The notes under the pieces: model-generated
The model's input: the letters and a program-made list of their open reading frames with translations, nothing else
What the model was told of the DNA's origin: nothing
Databases searched by the model: none
Shown: piece by piece, positions 62,268-64,000 of the stretch
Layout of the letters: each line of letters starts with the position of its first letter
How positions within the stretch are numbered: position 1 is the first letter of the stretch
Made by a program: the position numbers and the translations under genes
Assembly (NCBI GenBank): GCA_001515945.1
Contig: LOER01000004.1
Coordinates: 62,001-126,000, forward strand
Source: Desulfitibacter sp. BRH_c19
Lineage (GTDB): Bacteria; Bacillota; DSM-16504; Desulfitibacterales; Desulfitibacteraceae
Reading direction: 5' to 3'
DNA: 64,000 bases

Positions 62268-63746
62268 ATGCTGAATCCATCTAGAAATACTAGGCATGAA
62301 ATTTCTTGGTCAAAAAAGCGAATTATTTTTTGTGTAGTAGGTTTAATAATTATGCTGATTATTATAAATTCAATGTATGGATATTTAAAAGCCTCACCTG
62401 AAGGAGTATCGTTTGAAGGGGAGCTACGCAGGGGACAAGTTGAGTTTCTATTCGATTTAACATACCAAAGAGATGGCGATACTGTTATGGAACAAGTAAT
62501 ATTTGAACGTATACTTGCTATGATTGATGATTCCGAGGACTTCATTATTCTAGATATGTTCCTGTTCAATGACGAATATGAACGTACAGTTAAATATCCA
62601 GCTGTCTCAGGTTATTTAGCAGATTCTTTAATACGAAAAAAGCAGCAAGACCCTACTATTGAAATTATTGTGATAACTGATCGAATTAATACTTTCTATG
62701 GATCTTATTCTCCTGAGCATTTAATTCACTTAGAACAAGAAGGCATCCAATTAGTTTATACTGACATGACAATTATGCGGGATTCAAATCCAAGCTACTC
62801 AGGTTTATGGCGAACCATGATCCAATGGTTTGGTACATCCGAGAATGGCTGGCTCCCTAATCCATTTAGTCCCGATTCACCTGTTGTTACAATACGCTCC
62901 TATCTTGAACTAATGAATTTTAAAGCTAACCATCGAAAAGTGGTAATTACCGAAAAAGAAGCACTTGTTACTTCTGAAAATCCACATGATGCAAGTGCGT
63001 ACCACTCAAATATTGCTTTTGTAGTAAAAGGAGAAGTGGTAAATGATTTAATTGAGACAGAAAGAGCAGTTGCTGATATATCTGGTGCTAATACTGATCT
63101 CTTTGAAGCATTATCCATAAAAGATGCTGCTTTGGAGCAACTACCAGATGACTCTGGTTATAGTGTTCAGGTATTAACAGAAGGAAAAATAAAGCAACAT
63201 TTACTAAAAGATATAAGAGAAACTGAAGCAACAAATAAAATAAACATTGGTGCATTCTACCTTTCGGATCGTGATGTTGTCAAAGAACTAATCAAAGCCT
63301 CGGAACGCAAGGTGGAGATTAAAATAATCCTGGATGCAAATAAGGATGCTTTTGGAAGAGAAAAGAATGGTATTCCAAACAGGCCCGTTGCCCATGAATT
63401 AAAGAAGAATACAAACAATGCAATCAAGATTAAGTGGTATAACACAAATGGTGAACAGTATCATACAAAGTTAGTGATGATTGAAAAAAATACGGAGACA
63501 ATTTTATTAGGTGGCTCTGCCAATCTAACCAAAAGAAATATTGCTGACTTTAATTTAGAAACTAATATTAAGGTGATTGGAAGCCCTGATTCTGAAATAA
63601 TGCAGCAAGCTAGTAATTATTTTCAAAGACTTTGGTCAAATGAAGATGGAATATATACTCTTGATTATAATGTTTATGAAGACGACTCCATATTCAACCA
63701 GTTTTTATATAGATTTCAAGAGTGGAGTGGTATTTCTACCTTTTAA
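62268..63746 (+). CDS. Phospholipase D family protein (cardiolipin synthase-like)
   Basis: A 492-residue protein with one N-terminal membrane helix (about residues 16-36) and two HKD motifs: NHRKVVITEKEALVTSENPHD near residue 221 (core HRKVVI) and YHTKLVMIEK with GGSANLTKRN near residue 398. Two motifs are needed for one active site, so it should be catalytic. It may make cardiolipin or hydrolyse phospholipids at the outer membrane face. The ATG follows an AAGGAG site. Confidence 0.87.
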   Translation: MLNPSRNTRHEISWSKKRIIFCVVGLIIMLIIINSMYGYLKASPEGVSFEGELRRGQVEFLFDLTYQRDGDTVMEQVIFERILAMIDDSEDFIILDMFLFNDEYERTVKYPAVSGYLADSLIRKKQQDPTIEIIVITDRINTFYGSYSPEHLIHLEQEGIQLVYTDMTIMRDSNPSYSGLWRTMIQWFGTSENGWLPNPFSPDSPVVTIRSYLELMNFKANHRKVVITEKEALVTSENPHDASAYHSNIAFVVKGEVVNDLIETERAVADISGANTDLFEALSIKDAALEQLPDDSGYSVQVLTEGKIKQHLLKDIRETEATNKINIGAFYLSDRDVVKELIKASERKVEIKIILDANKDAFGREKNGIPNRPVAHELKKNTNNAIKIKWYNTNGEQYHTKLVMIEKNTETILLGGSANLTKRNIADFNLETNIKVIGSPDSEIMQQASNYFQRLWSNEDGIYTLDYNVYEDDSIFNQFLYRFQEWSGISTF

Positions 63747-63778
63747 AGCACAGATTTTTTGTTAGGAGGTGAAGTATT

Positions 63779-64000
63779 ATGGAATATAAAGTGCTTGGTA
63801 ATACTGGAATTAAGGTTTCTGAATTGTGTTTTGGTGCTCTGACTATTGGGCCTCTTCAATCTAATTTGTCAATTGAGGATGGCGGCAGTTTAATACTAAA
63901 ATCATTGGAAAGAGGTATAAATTTCATAGATACTGCAGAACAATACCAAACTTATGAGTATATTAGGTATGCTTTTGATCGCTATAATGGACTCCCTGTA
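63779..64000 (+). CDS. Aldo/keto reductase (partial, cut by the window end)
   Basis: The first 74 codons of an aldo/keto reductase: YKVLGNTGIKVSELCFGALTIG and the catalytic region GINFIDTAEQY (Asp and Tyr of the active site). A TTAGGAGGTGA ribosome binding site precedes the ATG. The rest lies outside the window. Many Clostridia have a longer 4Fe-4S aldo/keto reductase with the same start. Confidence 0.88.
   Translation, partial: MEYKVLGNTGIKVSELCFGALTIGPLQSNLSIEDGGSLILKSLERGINFIDTAEQYQTYEYIRYAFDRYNGLPV

Overview
The window reads as chromosomal DNA of an AT-rich, endospore-forming, anaerobic Clostridia-grade member of the Bacillota. The evidence is a complete gerA-type germinant receptor operon, a tungsten/molybdenum aldehyde ferredoxin oxidoreductase with its own polyferredoxin, a T-box controlled branched-chain amino acid operon, a glmS ribozyme, strong purine-rich ribosome binding sites and frequent TTG/GTG starts. 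No rRNA, tRNA, prophage, CRISPR array or intact insertion sequence was seen.

Layout. (1) 1-7.7 kb, plus strand: a catabolic cluster with two URO-D family proteins, an IclR regulator, a four-cluster ferredoxin, AOR, a MoaD-like protein, a DapA-family aldolase/lyase and a UxaA-family dehydratase. Dehydration of a sugar acid, aldol cleavage and oxidation of the aldehyde onto ferredoxin would fit these enzyme classes, but the substrate cannot be read from sequence. (2) 7.7-11.5 kb, minus strand: gerAA-gerAB-gerAC. (3) 11.9-17.4 kb, plus strand: a split SAF/UxaA lyase, a FadR-type GntR regulator and a tripartite tricarboxylate transporter (TctC, TctA, TctB). (4) 17.5-30.5 kb: mixed housekeeping and accessory genes. 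These include an isochorismatase-like hydrolase, a DUF3048 lipoprotein, a DUF421/DUF4363 pair, two metallo-hydrolases, a degenerate MNT-HEPN pair, a degenerate AcoR-like AAA+ protein with MobA, a NifU-like protein, two CrcB fluoride channels, an HD-GYP protein, a MocA-like transferase and a 44-residue minus-strand gene.

(5) 30.6-45.1 kb: promoter, T-box, ilvE-ilvD-ilvB-ilvN-ilvB2-leuA-leuC-leuD-leuB-cimA and a DUF401 permease. The operon holds two acetolactate synthase catalytic subunits and both isopropylmalate and citramalate synthases, so isoleucine is probably made from pyruvate and acetyl-CoA. ilvC is not here. REP-like hairpin repeats sit in its leader and, as a three-unit tandem array, between leuA and leuC. 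(6) 45.0-53.6 kb: two DUF881 proteins (minus), then cdaA-cdaR-FAD protein-glmM-glmS ribozyme-glmS, the conserved c-di-AMP/cell-wall precursor block.

(7) 53.8-61 kb is the least ordinary part. Five diverged copies of one small four-helix membrane protein family lie here, plus a sixth that is a clear pseudogene. They are interleaved with an IS1182-like transposase remnant, a truncated ECF sigma factor, a DUF3231-like protein and a receiver/histidine kinase pair. This looks like a local expansion with decay, of unknown function. (8) 61.3-64 kb: a SurA-N-like lipoprotein that appears to start at ATT, a phospholipase D family protein and the start of an aldo/keto reductase cut by the window end.

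Functions were assigned from motifs, lengths and context read by eye. No database search was run.
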